Origin: Streptomyces sp. GESEQ-35
Lineage (GTDB): Bacteria; Actinomycetota; Actinomycetes; Streptomycetales; Streptomycetaceae
Reading direction: 5' to 3'
Assembly (NCBI RefSeq): GCF_017948485.1
Contig: NZ_JAFFSX010000014.1
Span: 170,021 to 234,020 of the forward strand
Length of the DNA: 64,000 bases
Below the pieces are notes generated by a model. It was given only the letters and a program-made list of their open reading frames with translations, was not told the origin of the DNA and searched no databases. This document shows positions 53,202 through 62,019 of the stretch, piece after piece (the stretch's first letter is position 1; every line of letters starts with the position of its first letter). Both the position numbers and the translations under genes were made by a program.

Positions 53202-55514
53202 TCACCGGGGCAAGTTCTTCGAATTCTTCGAAGTGCGTACGTAGTCGAAGCGTGCGGTGGCGCCGGCCGTGTTCTGGGAGACCAGGCCGATCCTGAGTGG
53301 CTGCTCGTCGGGCAGGGTCCAGACGCCGGTCCAGGTCCAGTGCTCGCCGTCCGTGCTCGTGGCGGCCCGCACCTCGTGCTCGTCGCCGGCGATGTCGGCG
53401 TGGTACGACAGGCGCATCCACAGGGTGTCCGCCGTGGGCCCGCCGAACATGGGGCCGTACGCCACCGGTGTCGGCGGTGTGGTGGTGGGACGGGCGCCCT
53501 CCTTGCCGAACTCGGTGACGTGCGTGACCTGGCCGCCGGTATGGCTCAACGGCAGCACGGCGTGCACGAGTTTGACGTACCGGTCGTCGTTTCCGTACAG
53601 CACGAGACCCGCCTGCCGGTTGGCCGGTCCGGAGGCGAGGTGGACCTTGGTCTCCACGGTGAAATCGCCCGGCGGCGCGGGTCGGGTGAGCACGGATGCG
53701 GTGTTGGTGCCGAGGTGGAGCTCGGCGTTCTGGGTCGGCCAGGACAGCACACCGTCGCCCGTCGTGGCTCCGGCGGCCGGGCCGCGGACCCAGGTCCACT
53801 CCGGCGAGAGGGATGCGCTGTCGAACTCGTCGCTGTAGGCGGGCAGTTGCGGTCCCGTGCGCGGGTCGGGCACGCGCGCTGTGACGGGTCGGTAGAGGCG
53901 AGCGGCGCCCACGTTGTCGGCCGCCGCACCCGCGCCGCGGGCGGTGATGCCGACTTTCCCGGCCCGGACGGCGGCCGCGGGCAGCCTACGCGCCTGGGTG
54001 ACCACGGCGTCGTGCAGCCGGTCCGCGCCGACCTCGACGGTGAGCCGGGTACCGCGGATCTCGGCGGCGACGTTGTGCCACGCGTTCCACTGGAATCCGG
54101 AGGGGAGGACGGTCACTTGCTCGCCGACGCTGACACCCTTCACCCGTACGTCGGTGACCAGTGCGTTCCGGTCCTTGTCCAGCCGGGCGACGACGTGGTT
54201 GTCCGGGTTCGCGTAATCGACGAGCAGCCCGGCGGCGCCGGACGGGGACGTCACCCGCAGATCGGCCTCCGCGCGTAGGTCTGCGGGAGCGGCACGGTCC
54301 GAGACCAGGTGGGCCGGAGTACCGCCGGCGGGGGTGACGTAGCCGCCCGCGTCCCGTTCGGTCCTTGTCACCCAGCCACCCGCGCCGTGCCAGCCGGACA
54401 GCGAGCCGTCGTTGAAGGTGCTGCCGACACTCCATTCGGTGACCGGCGCCCGCTCGACGCCCTCCGACGGGCCCGCGCCGGCCCGCACCACCGGCCAGCC
54501 GTCGATCCAGTCGAGCCGGTCGATGAGCATCGGCCGCCTGCTGAGCGTCCGGTCGATGCCGGGCACCGGCTTCAGATCCGGATCGTCGGCGGGGACTGCG
54601 TGGTAGACGAGCCAGTCCTGGCCGGACAGGTCGGTCTGGAGGGCGTTGTGGCCGGGCCCGATCCACCGATTCCCGCTCGCGCCCAGCACCACTGCGCCCT
54701 TGCTGGTGGGCGCCATCAGGTCGATGCCCCGGTCGTCGGTGAAGGGGCCCGTGGGGCTGGTGGCGCGACCGACCTTGACCTGATAGCCGCTGAAAGCGCC
54801 GTCGCAGCATCCGGCATCCGAGTAGAAGAGGTAGTAGTAGCCGCCCCGCCGGACGACGAACCCGCCCTCCATACGGCGCCCTTGGGCGACCTGCGTGACC
54901 GCGCCCTCGATCCGCGTACGGTCACCGTTCATCCGCGCCACGCAGAGCGTGTCGTAGCTGCCCCAGTACAGATACGGCTGTCCGCCGACGTCCGTGAACT
55001 GGGCCTGGTCGATGTCGCCGGTGGCGCAGCCGCTCTCGGCTGGGAGGACGGCGCCCCGGTCGGTCCACGGCCCGGTGGGCGTGGGTGCGGTGGCCACGCC
55101 GACGGTGTCCTGGCCCGGCACCGAGTAGAAGAGGCTGTAGTGGCCGTCGGTGTAGCGGATGTCGGGTGCCCACAGCCGGGAGCCCTCGTGCCAGGCGGGC
55201 TGGGACTCGGGCGTGAAGACCTGACCGGCGTAACTCCAGTGCGTCATGTCCGCCGACCGCAGGATGGGCACAATGCGTTCGCCGGTCTCGCCCTGGCTCT
55301 GGAAGACGGGGTTCTGGGTGCCGTAGGCGTACCAGTAGCCGTCCTTGCCACGGATCATCACCGGGTCGGGGAACGTGTCGACGACGTCCGTGGTCACAGG
55401 GTTCTGGTACGCCGGTGACGGCTCGGGAGCGGCCGTCGCCCGACCGGTGGGCGACAGCAGCGTGGCGAGGAGCACGCCGGACAGCGCGGCGAGGGCCTTG
55501 CGTCTGCGACTCAT
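53202..55514 (-). CDS. Secreted glycoside hydrolase family 43 enzyme with C-terminal lectin-like domains
   Basis: 770 residues with a Sec signal (1-28). A five-bladed GH43 propeller spans about 35-350: the base Asp in DTFPDPVMI, the modulating Asp in TGDIDQAQF and the acid Glu in RMEGGFVV are visible. Two beta-sandwich regions follow (about 355-560 and 565-765), the last resembling DUF1349/concanavalin-type domains. GH43 enzymes cut arabinans, xylans or related substituents. The gene closes an operon with a sulfatase, a transporter and a ROK regulator. Confidence 0.9.
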   Translation of the reverse strand: MSRRRKALAALSGVLLATLLSPTGRATAAPEPSPAYQNPVTTDVVDTFPDPVMIRGKDGYWYAYGTQNPVFQSQGETGERIVPILRSADMTHWSYAGQVFTPESQPAWHEGSRLWAPDIRYTDGHYSLFYSVPGQDTVGVATAPTPTGPWTDRGAVLPAESGCATGDIDQAQFTDVGGQPYLYWGSYDTLCVARMNGDRTRIEGAVTQVAQGRRMEGGFVVRRGGYYYLFYSDAGCCDGAFSGYQVKVGRATSPTGPFTDDRGIDLMAPTSKGAVVLGASGNRWIGPGHNALQTDLSGQDWLVYHAVPADDPDLKPVPGIDRTLSRRPMLIDRLDWIDGWPVVRAGAGPSEGVERAPVTEWSVGSTFNDGSLSGWHGAGGWVTRTERDAGGYVTPAGGTPAHLVSDRAAPADLRAEADLRVTSPSGAAGLLVDYANPDNHVVARLDKDRNALVTDVRVKGVSVGEQVTVLPSGFQWNAWHNVAAEIRGTRLTVEVGADRLHDAVVTQARRLPAAAVRAGKVGITARGAGAAADNVGAARLYRPVTARVPDPRTGPQLPAYSDEFDSASLSPEWTWVRGPAAGATTGDGVLSWPTQNAELHLGTNTASVLTRPAPPGDFTVETKVHLASGPANRQAGLVLYGNDDRYVKLVHAVLPLSHTGGQVTHVTEFGKEGARPTTTPPTPVAYGPMFGGPTADTLWMRLSYHADIAGDEHEVRAATSTDGEHWTWTGVWTLPDEQPLRIGLVSQNTAGATARFDYVRTSKNSKNLPR

Positions 55515-55529
55515 GCGGGAGTGACCTCT

Positions 55530-56981
55530 CTACTCGAAGGAGCTCAGGGTCGGGTCGTGGTCAAAGGCGCCGATGTCGAACATCGATGTCATCCAGTGGT
55601 AGAAGTTGTCGCCGCGCTCCCGGAGCAGGTCGTAGAGGCGGCGCATCAGACGGCGGCGCACGGGTGCCAGTTCCGGGTGGGAGTAGCGGTTGACGAGTTC
55701 GTGCGGGTCGGCGTGCAGGTCGTAGAGCTCGTTCACCGAATCCGGATTGACGACGAGCTTGTAGCGGTCGTCGCGGAGCATCCGCTGCGGGTAGGGGAAG
55801 TGATGGCCGTGGAACTCGGCGAGCAACTCCGCGGGCCACTGCGGGTGTTCGCCGCGCACCAGGGGCAGCAGACTGCGGCTGTCGGTCGCGGGTGAGACAT
55901 CGCAGCCCGCGAGGTCGAGGATGGTCGCGGTGCAGTCGGTGAGGGTGACGAACTCCGGCCGAACCTGGGGTGGTTGGCCGGGGACTCGGATGATCCCGGG
56001 GATGCGGTAGATGTCCTCGTACATCGCCGGGCCCTTGTCGTGCAGCCGGTGGGCGCCGGTGAACTCGCCGTGGTCCGCGGTGAAGAAGACGGACGTGTCG
56101 TCGCTGAGGCCGAGTTCGTCGAGGCGGGTGAGGATGCGGCCGATCTGCTCGTCGATGAGGGTGACGTAGCCCCAGTAGACGGCGATGAGCTTGCGGGTGA
56201 CCTGGAGCGGCATGGTGTCGAAGGCCCAGTGGGCGCTGTAGTTGCGCTGCACCGGCGGCTTGCCCTCGAAGGTCTCGGCGATCGACGGCGGCAGCTCGAC
56301 GAGTCCGGGGTCGTACATGTCGTAGTAGGCGTCGGGCAGCAGATAGGGCAGATGCGGGCCGAAGAAGTGGGTGGCCAGGAAGAACGGGCGCCCGTCCGCC
56401 GCGTACTTCTCCAGTTGTTCGATGGCGCGGGTGGCGAGATAGTGCTCGAAGGTCGCTTCGACGGGCTGTTGGAGGCGGGCCGCCAGCAGGTTGCCGGGGT
56501 TGCCGTTGGGTGTGGTGCCGCGCACCGGATCGGTGATGCGGTACGGCGGCAGGTTCCGCTCCTCCAGGTAGGCGAGGTAGTCCGGGTGGTCGACGGGGTT
56601 GTGCCAGCCGGGCAGGTCGGGGCCGTCGAAGCCGTACGAGGCGGCGTTCCGGTGGGTGCCGACGTGCCATTTGCCGATCAGGCCCAGTTGGTGGTCCCGG
56701 TCGGCCAGGGCGGAGGGGAAAGTGAAGGCGTCCTCGCGCAGATCCTCCAAGTAGCCCACGTTGCGTTCGTGGTTGGCGAGCAGCCGGTGGCGGAACGGGG
56801 CCTGGCCGGTGAGCAGGCTGGCGCGGGCCGGGGCGCAGATCGCGGTGGGCGTGTAGAAGCGGTCGAAGCGGGTTCCGGTGGCCGCGAGGCGGTCCAGGTG
56901 CGGGGTGTTGATGTGCGGGTTGCCGTAACAGCCCAGCGTGTCGACGCGGTGCTGGTCGGTCATCAGGAACAGGACGTTCAC
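55530..56981 (-). CDS. Type I sulfatase (formylglycine-dependent)
   Basis: 483 residues from the GTG at 56981, overlapping the upstream stop (GTGA). The formylglycine motif is Cys49-Ala-Pro-Ala-Arg53 followed by SLLTGQ. Metal-binding residues appear in MTDQHR and FTADHGEF. The TDQ start and overall layout resemble choline-sulfatase and phosphonate monoesterase-like members. There is no signal peptide, so it acts in the cytoplasm on an imported sulfate or phosphonate ester. Its neighbours are a sulfonate-type importer and a GH43 enzyme. Confidence 0.92.
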   Translation of the reverse strand: MNVLFLMTDQHRVDTLGCYGNPHINTPHLDRLAATGTRFDRFYTPTAICAPARASLLTGQAPFRHRLLANHERNVGYLEDLREDAFTFPSALADRDHQLGLIGKWHVGTHRNAASYGFDGPDLPGWHNPVDHPDYLAYLEERNLPPYRITDPVRGTTPNGNPGNLLAARLQQPVEATFEHYLATRAIEQLEKYAADGRPFFLATHFFGPHLPYLLPDAYYDMYDPGLVELPPSIAETFEGKPPVQRNYSAHWAFDTMPLQVTRKLIAVYWGYVTLIDEQIGRILTRLDELGLSDDTSVFFTADHGEFTGAHRLHDKGPAMYEDIYRIPGIIRVPGQPPQVRPEFVTLTDCTATILDLAGCDVSPATDSRSLLPLVRGEHPQWPAELLAEFHGHHFPYPQRMLRDDRYKLVVNPDSVNELYDLHADPHELVNRYSHPELAPVRRRLMRRLYDLLRERGDNFYHWMTSMFDIGAFDHDPTLSSFE

Positions 56982-57955
56982 CGGGCGGCCGCCTTCGTGT
57001 AGACGTCGGCCGCGTAGAAGGTGTCGGCGGCGGGCGCCTGCTTCAGCTGACCGGTGCGGACGAAGAAGTCGCTCATGCCGTCGAGCCACTTGCCGACGGT
57101 CCCGTCCTTCGTCCTGGCGACGAGTTCGGCGGTCGTCATCGTCTGCACGTTGTCGGCGTCCGCCTTGACCTTGTCCTCGGGGACCTTCAGCAGTTTCGCG
57201 GCGAGGGCGATCGACTCCTCGTGGTGGGCGGCCCGCCAGTCGTTGGCCTCCTGAAGCACCTTGACAACCTTCTCGTCGGTCGCGGGCTCGACCTCGTCCC
57301 CGGCGACGAACGCGGTGGGGAAGCTGCCGCCGATCTCCCGCGTGCTCGCCACCTCGACCAGGCCGGGCACCTTCTCCTTGATGGTCGCAATCAGCGGATA
57401 CCAGATCCCGGCGCCGTCGATCTGCCCGGACGCGAACGCGGAGACGATGGTCGGCGCGTCCATCACCACCTTGTCGATGTCGTCCATCGTCATCCCTGCC
57501 TGCTGTAGCGCGAGGTTGAGCACCATCTCGCCGGACGTGCCCTCGGGCACGCCGACCTTCTTGCCCTTCAGGCCGGTGATGGAGGTGATGCCGGGCTTGG
57601 CGATGACACGGTCCGCGTACGTCAGCGTGTTGATCGCGACGATCTTCGACTTTCCGGACGCGGGCAGCCACATGGCGCCGGGGCCGATGTAGCCGTAGTC
57701 GAGGTTGCCGGTGCCGAGCGCCTGGATCTGGATCGGCCCGTTGACGAAGGTCTTGTACGAGGCCGAGATGCCGTGCTTCTTCCACAGCCCCTGCTCGTCG
57801 GCGATGGCCAGCAGGCTCGCCCCGTTGTAGTCCGCGATATACCCGAACCGGACGTCCGCACCGCTGCCGCTGCCGGAGGAGCCGCACGAGGACACGGAGA
57901 GCGACAGTGATGTGACGGAGAGCGCCGACATGAACCCACGGCGAGTCATGCTCAT
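56978..57955 (-). CDS. ABC transporter substrate-binding lipoprotein (SsuA/TauA-like)
   Basis: 325 residues from the ATG at 57955. Lipoprotein signal with a twin-arginine-like start TRRGFM and lipobox VSSC. The rest is the NMT1/SsuA-type binding fold: VRFGYIADYNGAS, GVPEGTSGEMVLNLAL, DAPTIVSAFASGQIDG. The family binds alkanesulfonates, taurine, nitrate or thiamine precursors. With a sulfatase coupled downstream, a sulfated or sulfonated ligand is the best guess. Confidence 0.9.
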   Translation of the reverse strand: MSMTRRGFMSALSVTSLSLSVSSCGSSGSGSGADVRFGYIADYNGASLLAIADEQGLWKKHGISASYKTFVNGPIQIQALGTGNLDYGYIGPGAMWLPASGKSKIVAINTLTYADRVIAKPGITSITGLKGKKVGVPEGTSGEMVLNLALQQAGMTMDDIDKVVMDAPTIVSAFASGQIDGAGIWYPLIATIKEKVPGLVEVASTREIGGSFPTAFVAGDEVEPATDEKVVKVLQEANDWRAAHHEESIALAAKLLKVPEDKVKADADNVQTMTTAELVARTKDGTVGKWLDGMSDFFVRTGQLKQAPAADTFYAADVYTKAAAR

Positions 57956-57996
57956 GACATTGAATCCTTCGAACGGCCTTGAGAGGTAAGGGAGTT

Positions 57997-58797
57997 TCAG
58001 ACAGCAGCCGGTGCCTGGTGGTAGACGGAGTGCCAGATCTCGTTGCGTATCCGGGCGAACTCCGGCGACAGCCGCAGCTCCTCGGTCCGTGGATACGGCA
58101 GGTCCACGTCGATGACGCGGTGGATCCGGCCCGGCCGGGCCGCCATGACGACGACGCGGCGCGCCAGGTAGACGGCTTCGTCCACGTCGTGCGTGATGAA
58201 CATGACCGTCCGTTTCTGCCGGGTCCAGGTCTCCAGCAGCTGATCCTGGAGTTGCACCCGGGTCAGCGCATCCAGCGCTCCGAACGGCTCGTCCATGAGC
58301 AGCACTTCGGGGTCGACGGCGTACGCGCGGGCGATCGCGCATCGCTGCTTCATCCCGCCGGAGAGCGTCTTGGGCAGCGCGTCGGCGAAGTCGGAGAGCC
58401 CGACCAGGTCGATCGCCTGCTCTGCGCGCCGCTTGCGGTCGGCGGCCGGCAGCGAGGTGAGCTTAAGGCCGAACTCGACGTTGCCCCGCACGGTGAGCCA
58501 GGGAAAGAGCGCGTACTGCTGGAAGATCACGCCCCGTTCGGGACCGGGCCCGGTGACGGACGCGCCGTCCACGAGGACCTGACCCGACGTCGGTTCCACC
58601 AGTCCCCCGGCCAGATTGAGCAGCGTCGACTTGCCGCAGCCGGACGGCCCGACGACGGTGACGAACTCGCGGTCTCCGATGTCCAGCGACACCCCGTCGA
58701 GCGCCGTGAAGTCGCCGCCCTTCATGGGGAATGTGCGCACGACGTCCTGGAAGGAGATCTTGGCCTGTGAGGTGCCCTTGTGAAGTTCCGTGCTCAT
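57997..58797 (-). CDS. ABC transporter ATPase (SsuB/TauB-like)
   Basis: 266 residues. Walker A GPSGCGKST near 51, Q-loop FQQYALFPWL, signature LSGGMKQR, Walker B VLLMDEPFGALD, and switch His in FITHDVDEA. All ATPase motifs are intact. The start overlaps the permease stop (ATGA at 58794-58797). Confidence 0.94.
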   Translation of the reverse strand: MSTELHKGTSQAKISFQDVVRTFPMKGGDFTALDGVSLDIGDREFVTVVGPSGCGKSTLLNLAGGLVEPTSGQVLVDGASVTGPGPERGVIFQQYALFPWLTVRGNVEFGLKLTSLPAADRKRRAEQAIDLVGLSDFADALPKTLSGGMKQRCAIARAYAVDPEVLLMDEPFGALDALTRVQLQDQLLETWTRQKRTVMFITHDVDEAVYLARRVVVMAARPGRIHRVIDVDLPYPRTEELRLSPEFARIRNEIWHSVYHQAPAAV

Positions 58798-59600
58798 CGC
58801 CGCTCCTGCCATCCGGTCAGGCGCCGTTCGGCGAGCAGCAGCAGCCGGTCCATGAGGAGCCCGATCACACCGATGGTGATCAGCCCGACGAAGATCGTGG
58901 GGATGTCGTAGTAGGTCTGGGCGTGCATCATCTCGTAGCCCAATCCCTTGTCGGCGGCGATGAGTTCGGCGGCCACCACGGTCGCCCACGCCGCACCGAG
59001 CCCGATGCGCATGCCGACGAGCAGGAACGGGGTGGCCGCCGGGATCACCACCTTGAGGAAGATGATCCGGTCCCGGGCACCGAGGACCCGGGCGGCGTTG
59101 ATCAGTGTGCGGTCCACGCCGATCACACCCTGGAAGGCGGCCACCACACTGGAGAGGAACGCCGCCAGGAAGATGACGAAGACCTTCGGTGTCTCGCCGA
59201 TGCCCATCAGCACGATGGCCAGCGGGATGATCGCCAGCGGTGGGACGGTGCGGAAGAACTGGACGTACGGTTCCAGGAGGCCGCGGGCCACCGGGTACCA
59301 GCCCATCAGGAACCCGACGGGAACGGCGAGCAGGGTACCGAGCGCGAATCCGAGGAACACCCGGCGGAGACTGGCCAGCGCGTCCTCGACAAGGGTGCCG
59401 TCCTTCAGCAGGTCGACGGCCCTGGAGCCCACGGACAGCGGGCCGGGGACGTCCACCAGGCCGGTCGCGGCGGCCACGGCCCACACGGCGACGCCGATGA
59501 CGAGGGCGATCAGGTTGAGCAGAAGTGCGGGGACGGTGCGCCGGCCGCGTCGGGGCGCGGACGTCATGGGCGTCTTGTCGGGCGCGGTGATCACGGCCAT
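58794..59600 (-). CDS. ABC transporter permease (SsuC/TauC-like)
   Basis: 268 residues from the ATG at 59600 with GGCGAGG upstream. About six membrane helices and the cytoplasmic loop with the EAA-like pattern INAARVLGARDRIIFLKVVIPAATPF. Part of the same importer as the ATPase and binding protein. The gene begins 25 bp after the ROK regulator. Confidence 0.92.
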   Translation of the reverse strand: MAVITAPDKTPMTSAPRRGRRTVPALLLNLIALVIGVAVWAVAAATGLVDVPGPLSVGSRAVDLLKDGTLVEDALASLRRVFLGFALGTLLAVPVGFLMGWYPVARGLLEPYVQFFRTVPPLAIIPLAIVLMGIGETPKVFVIFLAAFLSSVVAAFQGVIGVDRTLINAARVLGARDRIIFLKVVIPAATPFLLVGMRIGLGAAWATVVAAELIAADKGLGYEMMHAQTYYDIPTIFVGLITIGVIGLLMDRLLLLAERRLTGWQERR

Positions 59601-59625
59601 GGCGGCCTCGCCCGGCGCAGGGGTG

Positions 59626-61053
59626 TCATGTTTCCTCCAGGGGATCCGGGGGTGCGGGATAGCGGGCGAGCAGGGGCGACTCGTGCAGGACCAGGGCGAT
59701 GGCGCCCAGCGCGCCGCCCGTCTCACCGAGCGACGCGGGGCGCAGGTCGACGCGGTGCCGTGAGATCGGCATCAGGTGCTCGGCCAGCGCCCGCGCGACG
59801 GGCTCGAACAGAACGTCGCCGGCCGCGGCGAGTTCACCGCCGAGCACGATGACGCCGGGTCCGATCGCATTGCACACGGCGGCCAGTACGGTGCCGATAC
59901 GGGAGCCGGCCGCGTCCAGCACACGCCGAGCGGCGGGGTCGGCGGGGAGGGCCGCGAGCAGCGCGGGCAGGTCGTCCGCCCGGCGGTACGCGTCGAGTAC
60001 GGCGCCGACGGAGGCCACCGTCTCCAGACACCCCCGCCCGCCGCACGAACATCGGCGCCCGTCCGGCTCGACGGTGATGTGCCCGAACTCGCCGGACAGC
60101 CCGTGCGCGCCGCGGTGCAGCGAACCGCCCACGACGAGCCCGCCACCGACACCGTGCGACAGCCGCAGATACAGCACGTCCTGGTCACCGGCGGCCGCTC
60201 CCCAGGTCGCCTCGGCGAGAGCGGCGAGACGGGTGTTGTTGTCGACGAGAACGGGAACGCCGAAGCGTTTACGCAGGAGGAGGGCGAGGTCGGCGCGGGG
60301 GCCCGCGGGGGCGAGGTCGAGGCGGGGACCTTCGGGGCTGGGGTCGGGGGCGAAGCGGGGACCGTCGGGGCCGGGGGCGAGGTCGGTCGGGGGGCTTGGG
60401 GGGCCGGGAGCCATGTCCGGCTGGAGGGAGGTCGCGTCGGGCTCACCCCGCGCGTCCGGTGCTTCGGCCGCCGCGTCCTCGGCCGTCGTGCGCTCGGCCG
60501 CCGTGCGCTCGATCGCCGCGTCCCGGACCGCCATGTCCGCAACCGCCGCGTCCCGGACCGCCATGTCCTCGACGGGGCCGACCACGCCCACCCCGATCGC
60601 GCTCAGCGCTCCGAGCCGCAGAGTGCCGCCGGCCAGCGAGCCCAGCAGCCGCTCGGCGAGGTCCACCCGGTCCTCCCAGGGGAGGTCCGGTGCATGGGGC
60701 TCACCCGCCGAACCGATCACCTCGTGGGCGACGTTGACCGCGGCCACGTGCACCGCACGCCGGGCGAAGTCGATGCCGATCGCCTGCCCCGCCTCCGGAC
60801 GGAGCGTCAGCGTCTCGACCGGCCTCCCCCGCCTGCGCTCGGCGGGGGCGGGAGCCGAGGCCACGACGGCCCCGCTGTCCACAAGCGCGGCGATGATGTC
60901 GTACAAGGTCGTCCGGGACAGCCCGCTGTGCCTGCCCAACTCGGCCCGGGTGAGCGGGCCGTGCCTGCGCAGGAGGTCGAGTACGAGCTCCTCGTGCCCC
61001 CGGCGCAGCCGCGCCAGTGGGCCGTCGTGGTGCTGTGGCATGTGGCACAGCAT
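59626..61053 (-). CDS. ROK-family transcriptional regulator with a low-complexity insertion
   Basis: 475 residues against a usual 390-410. Winged helix about 24-60 (LTRAELGRHSGLSRTTLYDIIAAL), then a ROK sugar-kinase-like sensor with GVGVVGPV, VDNNTRLAALAE and the zinc motif CSCGGRGCLE. About 65-70 extra residues, rich in Ala, Pro and Asp and starting with MAVRDAA twice, sit in the sensor at about 162-252. ROK repressors respond to sugars or sugar phosphates. Being first in the operon, it probably controls the transporter, sulfatase and GH43 genes. Confidence 0.9.
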   Translation of the reverse strand: MLCHMPQHHDGPLARLRRGHEELVLDLLRRHGPLTRAELGRHSGLSRTTLYDIIAALVDSGAVVASAPAPAERRRGRPVETLTLRPEAGQAIGIDFARRAVHVAAVNVAHEVIGSAGEPHAPDLPWEDRVDLAERLLGSLAGGTLRLGALSAIGVGVVGPVEDMAVRDAAVADMAVRDAAIERTAAERTTAEDAAAEAPDARGEPDATSLQPDMAPGPPSPPTDLAPGPDGPRFAPDPSPEGPRLDLAPAGPRADLALLLRKRFGVPVLVDNNTRLAALAEATWGAAAGDQDVLYLRLSHGVGGGLVVGGSLHRGAHGLSGEFGHITVEPDGRRCSCGGRGCLETVASVGAVLDAYRRADDLPALLAALPADPAARRVLDAAGSRIGTVLAAVCNAIGPGVIVLGGELAAAGDVLFEPVARALAEHLMPISRHRVDLRPASLGETGGALGAIALVLHESPLLARYPAPPDPLEET

Positions 61054-61152
61054 GAAGACGGCCCACGTTTTTCGTCAACAGTCCGGAAAAAATAAAGCGG
61101 GCGCACGGAGGGATTGTCATCTGCGGGCAACAATCGGGGCGTTGAACACGCA

Positions 61153-61195
61153 ACGGCAGCCCCTGCCGACGGTGACCTGGTCGGGGGGCTGCCGT
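61153..61195 (-). terminator. Terminator hairpin after the ThuA gene
   Basis: ACGGCAGCCCC (61153-61163) pairs perfectly over 11 bp with GGGGCTGCCGT (61185-61195). It lies just past the ThuA stop and before the ROK start. Confidence 0.8.
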
Positions 61196-61203
61196 GGAGG
61201 TGA

Positions 61204-62019
61204 TTACTTCTCCTGTGCACCGCCGAGCCACTTGAGCCCGTCGATCAGGAAGCGGTTCTGCGTGGGACTCGCGAACGTGGAGGACAGCCGGGTGTTGGTC
61301 TCGTAGTTCATCGCGTTGTGGCCGAAGTTCGCGTACAGCATCTTGTACTGGGAGTTGGTCCAGAGGATCGGGTAGTAGCCGCTGTACCAGGACTGGTTGG
61401 GATCCGTGCCCAGGGGGAAGCTCGCCGGGTCGACGGATGCCAGGATCTTGATGTCCGGGTTGGTCCGCAGGTCGTTGGACCAGCTGTACCACTCGCTGAC
61501 GGCCGAGGTGAAGGTCTCGCCCAGGCCGGTGGTGGAGGGGTGGGTGCGGTCCTCGGTGCGCAGTATCGCGGTCGTCGGCCCCCAGGTGTTGGACTTGAAG
61601 TTCCCGCTGCCGAGGAACTGGTTGTAGTACCAGGGCCAGCCCCCGGCGTTCGTGGTGAACGCCGAGACATGGAAGCCCATCCAGGCACCGCCGGCCCGCA
61701 TGTACCGCTCGAATCCGGTCCGTTGGGCCGCGGACTGCGGGGCGTCGTCCAGGAACAGGACGACCTGGTAGTCGTTCACGCCACCGTTCGCGAGCAGGTT
61801 CCAGTCGGTGGTCGCCGTGTAGCTGAAGTTGTTCTCCGCGGCAGTCCGCGGGAACCACTCGTTGGCCTCCTTGACGAAGTCGATGTGGGCGGCGTCCCAG
61901 GTCCCGTTGTAGAAGGCGACGACCTTGAAGTCGGGAGCCCGGTGCCCGGCGTGGGCCGGGGCGGTGAGCCCCAGCACCAGCGCCAGCAGAATCACCAGTC
62001 GTGCCGCGAGCCGCCTCAC
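61204..62019 (-). CDS. Secreted ThuA-domain protein
   Basis: 271 residues from a GTG at 62019 that overlaps the stop of the beta-helix gene (GTGA). Sec signal (1-24), then a ThuA (glutamine-amidotransferase-like) domain with VVAFYNGTWDAAH, VVLFLDDAP, GGAWMGFHVSAF and THPSTTGL. Related proteins are linked to disaccharide or polysaccharide use, though no reaction is established for secreted forms. Coupling to the beta-helix gene suggests a joint task outside the cell. Confidence 0.9.
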   Translation of the reverse strand: MRRLAARLVILLALVLGLTAPAHAGHRAPDFKVVAFYNGTWDAAHIDFVKEANEWFPRTAAENNFSYTATTDWNLLANGGVNDYQVVLFLDDAPQSAAQRTGFERYMRAGGAWMGFHVSAFTTNAGGWPWYYNQFLGSGNFKSNTWGPTTAILRTEDRTHPSTTGLGETFTSAVSEWYSWSNDLRTNPDIKILASVDPASFPLGTDPNQSWYSGYYPILWTNSQYKMLYANFGHNAMNYETNTRLSSTFASPTQNRFLIDGLKWLGGAQEK

